Positions 29,101-37,118 of a DNA stretch of 57,737 nucleotides are shown here, piece by piece. The first letter of the stretch is position 1; each line of letters opens with the position of its first letter. The stretch is taken from positions 1 through 57,737 of the forward strand of contig NZ_GL883891.1 in the NCBI RefSeq assembly GCF_000205165.1, written 5' to 3'. This DNA is from Paraprevotella xylaniphila YIT 11841 (GTDB taxonomy: Bacteria > Bacteroidota > Bacteroidia > Bacteroidales > Bacteroidaceae). The notes under the pieces were generated by a model. That model worked only from the letters and a program-made list of their open reading frames with translations. It had not been told where the DNA came from and did not search any database. The position numbers and the translations under genes were made by a program.

Positions 29101-30189
29101 CCCGACAAGATGGATAAGGTTTTCCAACGCTTCTATCAGGCTGACAATACGGCCAATTACAATATTCCAGGAAGCGGGATAGGGTTGAACCTCACGAAGC
29201 AACTTGTCACTCTGCATCATGGTGAGATTTCGGTGTACAACAATGCGGACGGGAAAGGATGTACGTTTAAAGTCGCATTGCCTGTCGGCAGTGCCCATCT
29301 CAAACCCGAAGAGCTTTTGCAGACGCCCATAGAAGAAACGACGGAAGAATCAATTCTGAAAATAGAAGAAGCTTCTGCCGTAACCGAAGGAAATAAGGAG
29401 GAGAACAAAAACAAGCATCGCAAACGTATTGTTATCGCGGAAGATGATGATGAAATACGAAGTTATCTGGTGGAGGAGCTGAGAAAACATTATTACGTCG
29501 TGCCTTGTCACAATGGGAAGGAAGCATTGAGTGAAGTTTTACGGACTCCTCCGAGTTTGGTCTTGAGCGATGTGATGATGCCGGAAATGGATGGTTATAC
29601 GCTTTGTGCCAAAATAAAGACCAACATTAATGTGAATTTTATACCAGTGGTATTGCTTACGGCCAAATCCCATGAAAAAGACAAAATAGAGGGATTGAGT
29701 ACCGGTGCTGATTCTTATATTGAAAAGCCTTTTAATATCAAGGTGTTGGAATATACCATACGTAACTTGATAGCTTCGTATGATATTCTTCGTAACAAAG
29801 TAGAGGGTAAAGAAATGCCGGAAGAAAACATAGATGTGGTCGTATCCAAATCAGCCGATGACAAGCTCTTGGAGCGCGTATTGCAGATTATCAATGGGAA
29901 TATCAGTAATCCTTACCTGAGTGTGGAACTTATTGCGCGGGAGGTGGGCATCAGCCGTGCGCACTTGCACCGTAAAATGAAAGAATTGACCAATCAAGGG
30001 CCACGAGACCTTGTGCGTAACATACGCCTTAAGAAAGCTGCAGGCCTATTGGCTTCGGGGCATCGTAATATTACTGAAGTTATGTATGCCTGTGGGTTTG
30101 AGAACGCCGCATCTTTCTCCATCAAATTCAAAGCTTTGTATGGGATGTCTCCTATGGTTTACATGAAGGAACATTTAGCTAAGAAATGA
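26146..30189 (+). CDS. hybrid two-component system regulator (HTCS)
   Basis: A 1347-residue one-protein signalling system. Signal/anchor at the N-terminus (to about residue 28), then a periplasmic two-bladed propeller array of reg_prop repeats (about 35-640, many 'DxxGxxWxG' units), a Y_Y_Y domain (about 690-775) and one membrane segment (about 780-802). Inside the cell come HisKA with the phospho-His in NLNHEIRTP (about 835), an HATPase (N box LLSNAFKFTP, G box GSGIGLNL), a receiver with Asp in LSDVMMPEMDG (about 1142), and an AraC-type HTH at the C-terminus (GISRAHLHRK and VMYACGFENAASFS). Such proteins bind an oligosaccharide in the periplasm and activate their own utilisation locus, here most likely the genes from 1838 to 33988. 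Confidence 0.96.
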   Translation: MRARKTWHVSFAFYFILLCYMVVASEIKGQEGRLFTSDTQLSSSLVNQVYQDKNGFIWIATRNGFDRYDGSQFQTFHKTRKPGSMLSEHVTCVLEDAAGHLLVGMDKGLQAYDEDTGRFRTIPFINKEDTLKACHVMSILQVRNGDVWVSTSGFGMYVIPSGKDEAHYTLMFEGDNNVEDMVEASDGSVWLAVTNYGIYCRKDGKVSRYLCEKASVLGRCCLAFDSEGHLFMGSASEGLFVFDNSSDAFSPVAGTGHLNVSVLCPLSDGRVMLGTDGEGAMVYRFGERSPQPCDYFHAQVDLEHAKISSILEDRDGNIWLGLFQKGVFMQPHQDSGFSYVGYKSGRYDIIGSACVMSVYAGKDCTLWVGTDNDGLYALDMKSYAVSHYSSDTGGLPATITSIVEDKDGKLWLGSYWGGAGWLDRQTGQFNRLPFTCRGMAVHVFRLLADAEDNLWIATLGDGLKKYNLKTHELTEYKVQPEAFEPKGNSLTNMWVNDLCLSEDGRRLYICMSSGLACLDLKHDDFVSTFGRNCILTEQPVHTVVEDSKGQLWVGTHDGIFVLDSHGRMKRHYTTDDGLPDNYIASMRFDIQNNIWISTFHGLSMLDLKRGSFTNYYASHGLQGNEFSERASCGWDSLMVFGGNCGLTFFSPETVCRAGKRPCLQIVEMRIGDEEVKTDTKSGFFKVTSRPVMESNLFEVCHEDNTFSIRFSTMSYNMPDGVQYLYSIDNEPYVAMVGSSGILTLNHLPSGTYKIRVKAIVNGLESDVKAFTVIVRSPWYASLPAFILYFLIVIFLVMRFIHGRRLREQARLRLQEHIHAEQLNEMKLQFFMNLNHEIRTPMTLIVGPLQHLINTDFDEIRQRSYRMMNRNAERILALVNQILDLRKIDKGQMMMKMQPVNLVDFTRDVYELFDSKAREKEIHFHFEYDADNIEVWLDKKNFDKVIMNLLSNAFKFTPSKGNIGIRLKQGGREVSMEVWDDGLTIEPDKMDKVFQRFYQADNTANYNIPGSGIGLNLTKQLVTLHHGEISVYNNADGKGCTFKVALPVGSAHLKPEELLQTPIEETTEESILKIEEASAVTEGNKEENKNKHRKRIVIAEDDDEIRSYLVEELRKHYYVVPCHNGKEALSEVLRTPPSLVLSDVMMPEMDGYTLCAKIKTNINVNFIPVVLLTAKSHEKDKIEGLSTGADSYIEKPFNIKVLEYTIRNLIASYDILRNKVEGKEMPEENIDVVVSKSADDKLLERVLQIINGNISNPYLSVELIAREVGISRAHLHRKMKELTNQGPRDLVRNIRLKKAAGLLASGHRNITEVMYACGFENAASFSIKFKALYGMSPMVYMKEHLAKK

Positions 30190-30229
30190 GGAAATAGTCC
30201 TTTTTTTATATATTTTGATACATGGCGTA

Positions 30230-30273
30230 AAATATCGGTAACACAGCCGTATGGTTGTGTCACCGATATTTTT
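30230..30273 (+). terminator. terminator after the HTCS gene
   Basis: AAATATCGGT and ACACA pair with TGTGT and ACCGATATTT (one mismatch) around a 10-base loop, followed by TTTTTC, 40 bp past the stop codon. CATCTTTG just after (30274-30281) is one base off a -7 box and may start the next gene. Confidence 0.75.
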
Positions 30274-30367
30274 CATCTTTGCAAAAGAGCACAATAGATT
30301 TTTTGTAAATGTGTAAATTGAAAAAGGAATGTGATTTAGAAATGAAAATCCTTAAATTAGATTAGTT

Positions 30368-33300
30368 ATGCGAAGAATGAAAAACTTTATGTTTTCCGGA
30401 CTGCTGTTGGCGGCAGTTTCGGTGAGCGCAGAAGTTCCTCCGTCCATTCATGTAGACGGGAAGAATTTGACAGACACCCATGGCAACAAAGTGGTGTTGC
30501 ACGGCGTGATGGATACGCCAAGCCCTTATTTTAATAATTACCGTTGGGGGAATGCTGCCAACGATGCTACCAAAAAAGACTGCATCGAGTATTTCGACAA
30601 GCTCTTCACGGCTATTACGGATTCCACGCAGGGAGCCTATTGCAATGTGTTCCGGCTTCATTTGGATCCTTGTTGGACGAATGATCCTAACCTTCCCGTT
30701 ACGGGAGAAGAAACCGGCGAGGCCAATATCTCGCAATTCAGTGAGAAACGGCTTCGCACGTATCTGTCCACGCTCTATTGGAAAATCATAGAAAAGGCAT
30801 TGGACCATGGGCTTTATGTAGTCGTGCGTCCTCCCGGCGTATGCCCCGGTGGCATCAAAGTAGACGGGTACTATCAGGACTACCTGCTGAAGGTGTGGGA
30901 CATCGTTTCGAGCAATACCAACATCAAGAAACATAGCGGGCAGGTGTCCATTGAATTGGCCAACGAACCGGTGAACATTTACGATGCCGACAGTTTGGAA
31001 AGCGCACGCGCCCCGTATGATTTCTTCCAACCCATCGTGGACAAGATACGTGCCAACGGTTTCGACGGTATCATTTGGGTGCCCGGGACGGGATGGCAGA
31101 GCAATTACACTTGTTATAAGAGCAATCCCATCGAAGGCTATAATATAGGCTACGCTGTGCATGCCTACGTGGGATGGTATAATAACAGCGACGAGAATGC
31201 CAATGGGGAAACGTTCATCCAAGAGTTCGGAAAGGCGGTGCCGGTAGTAAATACGAACCCCGTCATTATCACCGAAGTCGATTGGAGTCCGGAGAAAGAA
31301 GGAGAAGGGCACTATGACGAGCACGGTAACTGGGTTCCAGCCAACTGGGGAACATGGGCCACTGGGTCTACTTCCAAATGGGGCAACGCTTATAAGGCCG
31401 TACTCGACCATTACGGGAACGTCAGCATGACACTTTCCGGAACGGCGTGCTACATCGACATCGATAAATATCTGGCAGATGGTACGGTGGCCCCGGCCTT
31501 TGAAGGTAACCCCGAAGCTTGCGGAAAGGCCACTTTCGACTGGTACGCCGATTATGCCAAGGTGGATTTCGCGCGTCCGGACTTTACAAACGTGTCTACC
31601 AACCAGACTACGGACGGCAAGAAGTTCATCAATCCCGTATTGGCTTCGGATTTCCCGGATCCGGACGTGGCACGCTTGGGCGACACCTATTATATGGTAT
31701 CGACCACCATGCATCTCTTCCCCGGTGCCACGATTCTGAAATCATATGATTTGGTCAATTGGGAGTATTGCGCACAACCGTTGGAACAGCTTTCCACCGC
31801 AGACAAGTACAGCCTTATCGGCGGAAAGGACTCATACGCCCAAGGGATGTGGGCCGCAGCACTGACAGCCCACGAAGGCAAGCTTTATTTGCTTATCAAT
31901 GGCAATGACGCAGGAGGTTACATGCTTTCTACCGACGACCCGGAAGGAGCATGGCAAATGCAGAAATTGGAACGGAGTTATTATGACCCGGGGTTGCTTT
32001 TTGAAGGTGATAAGGTGTATGTGGCCTGCGGCATCGGTAACATCGACATCTGTGAATTGGACAAGAATCTGAAATTCAAGAAGTCGACCACAGTGCTGAG
32101 GGACAAGCCCGGATTGGAAGGCAGCCACCTTTATAAAATAGGGGATTATTATTACATCTATGCCACGTATGGCGGATGGCCGTCTGGGCAAGCCATATTC
32201 CGCTCCAAGGACATCACCGGACCGTATGAGGAGAAGATGCTCATAGAGAAGACCATCAACGGGCAGCCCAATACCGTACATCAAGGAGCGTTGGTAGAGA
32301 CACCGACTGGAGAATGGTGGACGATGCTGATGGAGGACAAAGGTGCCATCGGGCGCTTGCCGAGCCTGCATCCTGTGGCATGGGCCGACGGTTGGCCTAC
32401 GGTGGCCAAGGACGGGGTTCCCCAACTGGCTTATACCAAGCCAGATGTCGGGACGACTTATCAGGAAAAGATACTCCCTACCAATGACAATTTCCGGCAA
32501 TATTCCCTTGGCATGCAGTGGCAGTGGAACCATAATCCCGACGATGGCAAGTGGAGCCTGTTCGAGCGTCCGGGATTCCTTCGCCTGTACACCGCGTCGG
32601 TGACCGACGACCTGATGCAGGCACGCAATACCCTGACGCAACGCATCTTCGCCTTCCACAACACGAAAAGCCCATATGGGTTGGATACGTCGCGTCCTTC
32701 CATTGGTACGGTCGCGCTGAACTTAAAGCACATGCAAGAAGGTGACATGGCCGGTCTGACCATACAACAAGACCCGTACGCTTATATCGCAGTCCACGTG
32801 AAAGACGGCAAGAAACAACTCATCTGGGGACAGGATACGTTGAGAACGGTAGACGGTTTCGAGCCGGCTGCGGTCACGGAAACCTCCGTGTCCATCGACA
32901 CAGTGGTTTATCTGCGCGCGCAATTCGATTGCGGCACCGGCAAGGCACGGTTCTTCTATAGCACAGATAACAAGGAGTATGTGCAGTTGGGCAGTGAGAC
33001 GACATTCCGATTTAACCTTTCCGTATTCGTCGGTGCCCGTTTCGGCATATTCAATTATGCCACGCAAGCGTTGGGCGGTTATGTGGACGTAGACTGGTTT
33101 ACCACGGAAGAGCAGTTTGAGGAAAATACTTATTTCGACCCGGATTTTGAGGGCTATAGTGAAGATATGCTCACCATGCAGTCACTTTCCGTAAGGCCGG
33201 AAATGGAAGTAATGATTGGCCAAAGCGAGGTATTAGAGTTGATGGCTACCTTTAAGGACGGTCATACAGAAAATGTGGCGGCCAAAGCCAAGTATGAGGT

Positions 33301-33988
33301 TTCCGACCCGGAAGTGCTGTCGCTTTCGAGCGGTATGGTCGTGGGGAAGAAAGATGGACGGGTAGCGGTGAAAGCCACTTACACAGACCCGATGGGGAAT
33401 ACGCTGACGGCTTCGTTTACGGCCTCTTCCACGTTCTTCCCTTGGGCGGATGAATATATCAATAAGACGCTTTTCGGAGAGGGTACATACTTGGAGCAGA
33501 CTCATGCCTTCTTTCCTGGTGTGAACGGACAAATGGGTTGGGTATACGAGAATGGTGCTGATATGAGCGGTTATAAGTATTTGGTATTCAAGTTGGACAA
33601 AGTACAGAAAGTCAATGCAGCCATTAACATTTATCCGCAGAACAGCATTTGGGGAAACTGTTATAGCAAACCTATCGGGGATGCCACGATGGTGGTCATA
33701 CCGCTTCAGGAGATAGAATATACCAGTGGGGATGCCATCGGTGAACCCGTCAACACGGCCAATATCATGATTGTGGCTTTGTATGCGGGAAACGGTGGAG
33801 TCATAGATGTGTCTGATGCTTATCTGACCAACAATGACGATTATTCCCCCGAGGGCGTTTCAGTTGGTTCCATCCATATAAGGCCGACGGAAACGGATGG
33901 TCCGGTTTATAACCTGCAAGGCATGCGTGTGGACCGGATGACGAAAGGTGTATATATCCAAAACGGCAAGAAGATATTGGTGAAGTGA
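30368..33988 (+). CDS. GH5-GH43 fusion glycanase with Ig-like and C-terminal modules
   Basis: A 1206-residue exported protein joining two catalytic domains. The signal peptide ends near VSAE (residue 21). GH5 clan-A barrel: about 25-400, with Glu200 (ELANEP, acid/base) and Glu303 (IITEVDW, nucleophile). GH43 propeller: about 420-735 with Asp431 (FPDPDV), Asp540 (YYDPGLL) and Glu584 (LEGSHLY). Then a concanavalin-like GH43 C-terminal module (about 745-925), an Ig-like BIG2 domain (about 935-1015), a beta module (about 1020-1165), and the tail YNLQGMRV...KGVYIQNGKK. An endo-acting GH5 plus an exo-acting or debranching GH43 in one chain suggests attack on a substituted backbone. It is followed by its own terminator. 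GH5 subfamily and true substrate are unknown. Confidence 0.88.
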   Translation: MRRMKNFMFSGLLLAAVSVSAEVPPSIHVDGKNLTDTHGNKVVLHGVMDTPSPYFNNYRWGNAANDATKKDCIEYFDKLFTAITDSTQGAYCNVFRLHLDPCWTNDPNLPVTGEETGEANISQFSEKRLRTYLSTLYWKIIEKALDHGLYVVVRPPGVCPGGIKVDGYYQDYLLKVWDIVSSNTNIKKHSGQVSIELANEPVNIYDADSLESARAPYDFFQPIVDKIRANGFDGIIWVPGTGWQSNYTCYKSNPIEGYNIGYAVHAYVGWYNNSDENANGETFIQEFGKAVPVVNTNPVIITEVDWSPEKEGEGHYDEHGNWVPANWGTWATGSTSKWGNAYKAVLDHYGNVSMTLSGTACYIDIDKYLADGTVAPAFEGNPEACGKATFDWYADYAKVDFARPDFTNVSTNQTTDGKKFINPVLASDFPDPDVARLGDTYYMVSTTMHLFPGATILKSYDLVNWEYCAQPLEQLSTADKYSLIGGKDSYAQGMWAAALTAHEGKLYLLINGNDAGGYMLSTDDPEGAWQMQKLERSYYDPGLLFEGDKVYVACGIGNIDICELDKNLKFKKSTTVLRDKPGLEGSHLYKIGDYYYIYATYGGWPSGQAIFRSKDITGPYEEKMLIEKTINGQPNTVHQGALVETPTGEWWTMLMEDKGAIGRLPSLHPVAWADGWPTVAKDGVPQLAYTKPDVGTTYQEKILPTNDNFRQYSLGMQWQWNHNPDDGKWSLFERPGFLRLYTASVTDDLMQARNTLTQRIFAFHNTKSPYGLDTSRPSIGTVALNLKHMQEGDMAGLTIQQDPYAYIAVHVKDGKKQLIWGQDTLRTVDGFEPAAVTETSVSIDTVVYLRAQFDCGTGKARFFYSTDNKEYVQLGSETTFRFNLSVFVGARFGIFNYATQALGGYVDVDWFTTEEQFEENTYFDPDFEGYSEDMLTMQSLSVRPEMEVMIGQSEVLELMATFKDGHTENVAAKAKYEVSDPEVLSLSSGMVVGKKDGRVAVKATYTDPMGNTLTASFTASSTFFPWADEYINKTLFGEGTYLEQTHAFFPGVNGQMGWVYENGADMSGYKYLVFKLDKVQKVNAAINIYPQNSIWGNCYSKPIGDATMVVIPLQEIEYTSGDAIGEPVNTANIMIVALYAGNGGVIDVSDAYLTNNDDYSPEGVSVGSIHIRPTETDGPVYNLQGMRVDRMTKGVYIQNGKKILVK

Positions 33989-34008
33989 TTGTTCCTGTCC
34001 AAGCGGGC

Positions 34009-34041
34009 AAAGGACGGCTTTCCTCGTGGAGGCCGTCCTTT
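34009..34041 (+). terminator. terminator of the GH5-GH43 gene
   Basis: AAAGGACGGC pairs with GCCGTCCTTT across a 13-base loop, 20 bp after the stop codon, ending in TTTTG. Confidence 0.85.
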
Positions 34042-34126
34042 TGATTGCATGAACGAAATAAAGTGTAAATATATATTAATCTTATAACAGCCTATCAATG
34101 AATCGGTTGTTAATATTTAGACTACG

Positions 34127-34212
34127 TGAAATCGTTTGGCGCAGATTGAAAAATCGTTTGCAGCCAGATGAAAAATCATTTGGCGTAGAATGAAAATCCG
34201 TTTGGCGCAGTA
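34127..34212. repeat. four tandem 22-nt repeat modules
   Basis: Contiguous units begin at 34127 (20 nt), 34147, 34169 and 34191 (22 nt each). The pattern is TGAAAAATCgTTTGGCGCAG followed by a variable two bases. A fifth partial unit (TGGAAAAACG) follows. There are no spacers between units. The same module occurs at about 1590, 22043-22086 and 57464-57494. Confidence 0.7.
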
Positions 34213-34232
34213 TGGAAAAACGAATATAAAAG

Positions 34233-34264
34233 GAATAAGGCGAACCCGCAGGTTCGCCTTATTC
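34233..34264 (-). terminator. terminator of the bS16 gene
   Basis: A perfect 14-bp stem (GAATAAGGCGAACC / GGTTCGCCTTATTC) with the tetraloop CGCA, 37 bp downstream of the stop codon on the minus strand, followed there by TTTTATATTCG. Confidence 0.85.
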
Positions 34265-34300
34265 GTTGTTTGTTTGAAAGAAGTATTTAATAGAAGTTGT

Positions 34301-34849
34301 TTATGCTTCGGCAGGAGTTTCTGTGGTTCCTTCTGCGGGAGCATCAGCAGGAGCTTGTGCAGCTTCAGCTTCAGCCTTTGCGGCAGCCTCGGCAGCTTTC
34401 TTCTCTGCTACTTTCTTAGCGATCTCTTCATTGACTTTCTTCTCGGCTTGCAGGCGTGCTTCAGCGGCAGCCTTCTTTTCAGCGGCTTTCTTGGCCTCGA
34501 AAGCTTCTAAGCCCTTCTGCTTGTCGTTTTTCCAAGCTTCGAATTTTGCTTGTGCGGCAGCTTCATCAAAAGCACCCTTCTTCACACCGCCACGGAGGTG
34601 TTTCATCATGTATACACCTTCTTTTGACAGGATGTTGCGAACCGTGTCGGTAGGCTGTGCACCTACTTCCACCCAATAAAGAGCGCGATCGAATTTCAAA
34701 TCTACAGTGGCGGGATTGGTGTTCGGGTTGTACGTACCAATCTTTTCTGTAAACTTACCATCACGTGGTGCTCTTACGTCTGCAATAACGATGCTGTAGA
34801 AGGCGTAGCCCTTACGTCCGTTACGCTGCAATCTAATTTTTGTTGCCAT
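34301..34849 (-). CDS. rpsP: 30S ribosomal protein bS16, extended
   Basis: Residues 1-80 are a clear bS16 ([52 protein letters not shown]). bS16 is a primary assembly protein of the small subunit body, binding 16S rRNA. This protein has 182 residues, about twice the classical length: residues 85-182 are a Lys/Ala/Glu-rich helical tail ending in an Ala-Pro-Thr-rich segment. Long tails of this kind are common on Bacteroidales bS16. Its single-gene unit has a strong promoter (34909-34939) and terminator. Unlike in proteobacteria, rimM, trmD and rplS are not adjacent. Confidence 0.97.
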   Translation of the reverse strand: MATKIRLQRNGRKGYAFYSIVIADVRAPRDGKFTEKIGTYNPNTNPATVDLKFDRALYWVEVGAQPTDTVRNILSKEGVYMMKHLRGGVKKGAFDEAAAQAKFEAWKNDKQKGLEAFEAKKAAEKKAAAEARLQAEKKVNEEIAKKVAEKKAAEAAAKAEAEAAQAPADAPAEGTTETPAEA

Positions 34850-34908
34850 AATTAATGTTTTGTTTTTAATATAGGTTTGAAATATGCCGTTAACTCGTAA
34901 CGGCGGCG

Positions 34909-34939
34909 CAAAGTTACACTTTTTCTCCGACTTGCCAAA
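34909..34939 (-). promoter_or_regulatory. rpsP promoter
   Basis: TAACTTTG (34916-34909) and TTTG (34939-34936) are spaced 23 bases start to start, exactly the Bacteroidales -33/-7 layout and the best promoter in the window. The leader contains a short hairpin, CCGTTA / TAACGG (about 34887-34904). Confidence 0.75.
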
Positions 34940-34978
34940 GGTTACCCCTTGTTTTTTAGGCGTTTTTTCTCTTCTCCG

Positions 34979-36958
34979 TTATTTCTTGATGCGCATGCTC
35001 GCCTTTATCATATATATAATAAGGAGAACATACATCAGCAGGGAGAGCCATTCGCTGGCCGGATTGGCCCACCAAGCGGAATAGTCGAACGAGATTCCTC
35101 CGAAACGCAGGGCTGCGCTGACTACGCCCATCAAGGCTCCTCCGGCAATGAATCCGGAAGCGATGAGCGTGCCTTTCTCGCCCCGTTCCTTGTTGGTTTG
35201 CTCTTTGTTGCTCCGTGTGGTGACATACCAGTTGATGAGGCCGCCGACCAACAACGGCAAGTTCAGTTCGAGCGGAATGAACATGCCCAAAGCGAAGGCA
35301 AGGGCCGAAACATTGAAAAGTGTGAGCAGGATGGCGATAGCCGCACCGATGCCGTAAAGCAGCCAGGGGGCACCCGCACCGCTCATCAGCGGTTCGATGA
35401 CGGCAGCCATGGCATTGGCTTGAGGTGCGGCAAGTTGTCCGCTTGTGAATCCGTAAGTGTCGTTCAATATCATGATGACTCCGGCCACTGTGGCGGCAGA
35501 CACAAGGGTACCTAAGAACTTGAACGTCTCTTGTTTCTTGGGTGTGCTACCCAACCAGTAGCCTATTTTCAAGTCGGTGATAAAGCTTCCGGCCGTAGAG
35601 AGCGCGGTGCAGACCACGCCGCCCATAATCAGTGCAGCCACCATGCCTGCCGGGCCTTTCAGGCCGACGCCCACCATGATGACAGAAGCCAGGATGAGGG
35701 TCATCAGCGTCATGCCGGACACGGGGTTGCTGCCGACAATCGCAATGGCGTTGGCCGCGACCGTAGTGAAGAGGAAGGCAATGACGGCTACGAGAATCAC
35801 ACCGGTGAGCGTGAAGAGCAGGTTGCCTTCCATGACCCCGAAATAGAAAAATAAAAGGATGGCTATCAAAGTCAGGAGGGAGCCGATGGCTATGATTTTC
35901 ATAGGCAAATCCTTTTGTGTCCGGGGAACGGCCGTGTCGCTCTTCCCCTTGCCCTTCATTTCTTGTGCAGCCAGACCCACAGCCCCCATGATGATTTTGC
36001 GGCTTTTGAAAATGCCGATGATACCGGCCATGGCGATACCGCCGATACCGATGCTTTTGGCATATTGGAAGATTTGTTCGGCACTGGCTTGGGAGGCTGT
36101 GACGGAAGAACTGCCGGCACTCACGACGAGGTCGGGGAACAACCATGAAATGGCCGGAACGATGACCCACCATACGGCCACGGAACCGCAACAAATGATG
36201 AGGGCGTATTTCAAGCCCACGATGTATCCCATGCCTAGCACGGCCGCCCCCGTATTGATTTTAAAAACGAGTTTGGTCTTGTCCGCCAACACTTGCCCCC
36301 ATTCCAGACAACGTGACGTGACGCTCTCGTTCCACCAACCTACGGTGGCGATGATGAAATCGTAAATGCCGCCTACGACTCCGGCCACGAGGAGCGGTAA
36401 AGCCTGGTTGCCACCTTTTTCCCCGGAAACCAATACCTGCGTGGAGGCCGTGGCTTCGGGAAAAGGATATTTGCCGTGCATGTCTTTCACGAAATACTTG
36501 CGGAAAGGGATGAGGAAAAGGATGCCCAAGACTCCTCCCAACACGGAGGCGACGAACACTTCCATGAAGTTCACCGTCATTTCCGGATATTTGTCTTGCA
36601 GGATATAGAGGGCGGGCAAGGTGAATATGGCTCCGGCCACAATCATGCCGGAACATGCCCCGATGCTCTGGATGATGACGTTCTCTCCCAACGCCCCTTT
36701 CCGGTGGGTGGCTCCCGTCACGCCTATCGCGATAATCGTGATGGGGATGGCCGCTTCGAACACTTGTCCTACTTTCAGTCCTAAATAGGCTGATGCCGCC
36801 GAAAAGATTACGGCCATGAGCATGCCCCACAATACCGACCATACCGTCACTTCCTTATACGTGTGGTCTGGTGACATCAGAGGTGCGTACTGTTCGCCTT
36901 TTTTGAGTTCCCGGAAGGCGTTTTCCGGCATTCCCGTCTGTTGCTTTGCGTTTTCCAT
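34979..36958 (-). CDS. OPT family oligopeptide transporter
   Basis: A 659-residue integral membrane protein with about 14-16 hydrophobic segments. Motifs of the OPT superfamily are visible: SAYLGLKVGQVFEAAIPI near residue 60-78, GENVIIQSIG at about 93-102, and the later NPVSGMT and GAPWLLYGIGAA segments. It takes up short peptides (or, in some members, metal complexes) by proton coupling at the inner membrane. The gene has its own -7 box (36995-37002) and lies 129 bp upstream of rpsP on the same strand. It is unrelated to the sugar locus. Confidence 0.93.
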   Translation of the reverse strand: MENAKQQTGMPENAFRELKKGEQYAPLMSPDHTYKEVTVWSVLWGMLMAVIFSAASAYLGLKVGQVFEAAIPITIIAIGVTGATHRKGALGENVIIQSIGACSGMIVAGAIFTLPALYILQDKYPEMTVNFMEVFVASVLGGVLGILFLIPFRKYFVKDMHGKYPFPEATASTQVLVSGEKGGNQALPLLVAGVVGGIYDFIIATVGWWNESVTSRCLEWGQVLADKTKLVFKINTGAAVLGMGYIVGLKYALIICCGSVAVWWVIVPAISWLFPDLVVSAGSSSVTASQASAEQIFQYAKSIGIGGIAMAGIIGIFKSRKIIMGAVGLAAQEMKGKGKSDTAVPRTQKDLPMKIIAIGSLLTLIAILLFFYFGVMEGNLLFTLTGVILVAVIAFLFTTVAANAIAIVGSNPVSGMTLMTLILASVIMVGVGLKGPAGMVAALIMGGVVCTALSTAGSFITDLKIGYWLGSTPKKQETFKFLGTLVSAATVAGVIMILNDTYGFTSGQLAAPQANAMAAVIEPLMSGAGAPWLLYGIGAAIAILLTLFNVSALAFALGMFIPLELNLPLLVGGLINWYVTTRSNKEQTNKERGEKGTLIASGFIAGGALMGVVSAALRFGGISFDYSAWWANPASEWLSLLMYVLLIIYMIKASMRIKK

Positions 36959-36994
36959 TCAATCGTTGTTTTTATGAAATTTTATAATTGGAAG

Positions 36995-37002
36995 CAAAGA
37001 TA
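36995..37002 (-). promoter_or_regulatory. -7 box of the OPT transporter gene
   Basis: TATCTTTG on the minus strand is an exact TAnnTTTG match 37 bases ahead of the start codon. Confidence 0.5.
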
Positions 37003-37087
37003 TATATTTCATGGCAGAATGCACTTTCTTCTTTTGTAGAAATTCTTTAAATAGTTTAATTTATAATGTGAATCCCTCGCTATTCAC

Positions 37088-37095
37088 TAATTTTG
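37088..37095 (+). promoter_or_regulatory. -7 box of the DUF5686 gene
   Basis: TAATTTTG matches TAnnTTTG and lies 24 bases before the chosen ATG at 37119. It lies inside the longer open frame that begins at 37011, which argues against that earlier start. Confidence 0.5.
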
Positions 37096-37118
37096 CAATT
37101 CAATTTAAAAGAAATCGC

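Noticed and set aside
34127-34212. Possible CRISPR array
   Set aside because: Units are contiguous and diverged with no unique spacers, and no cas genes are nearby.
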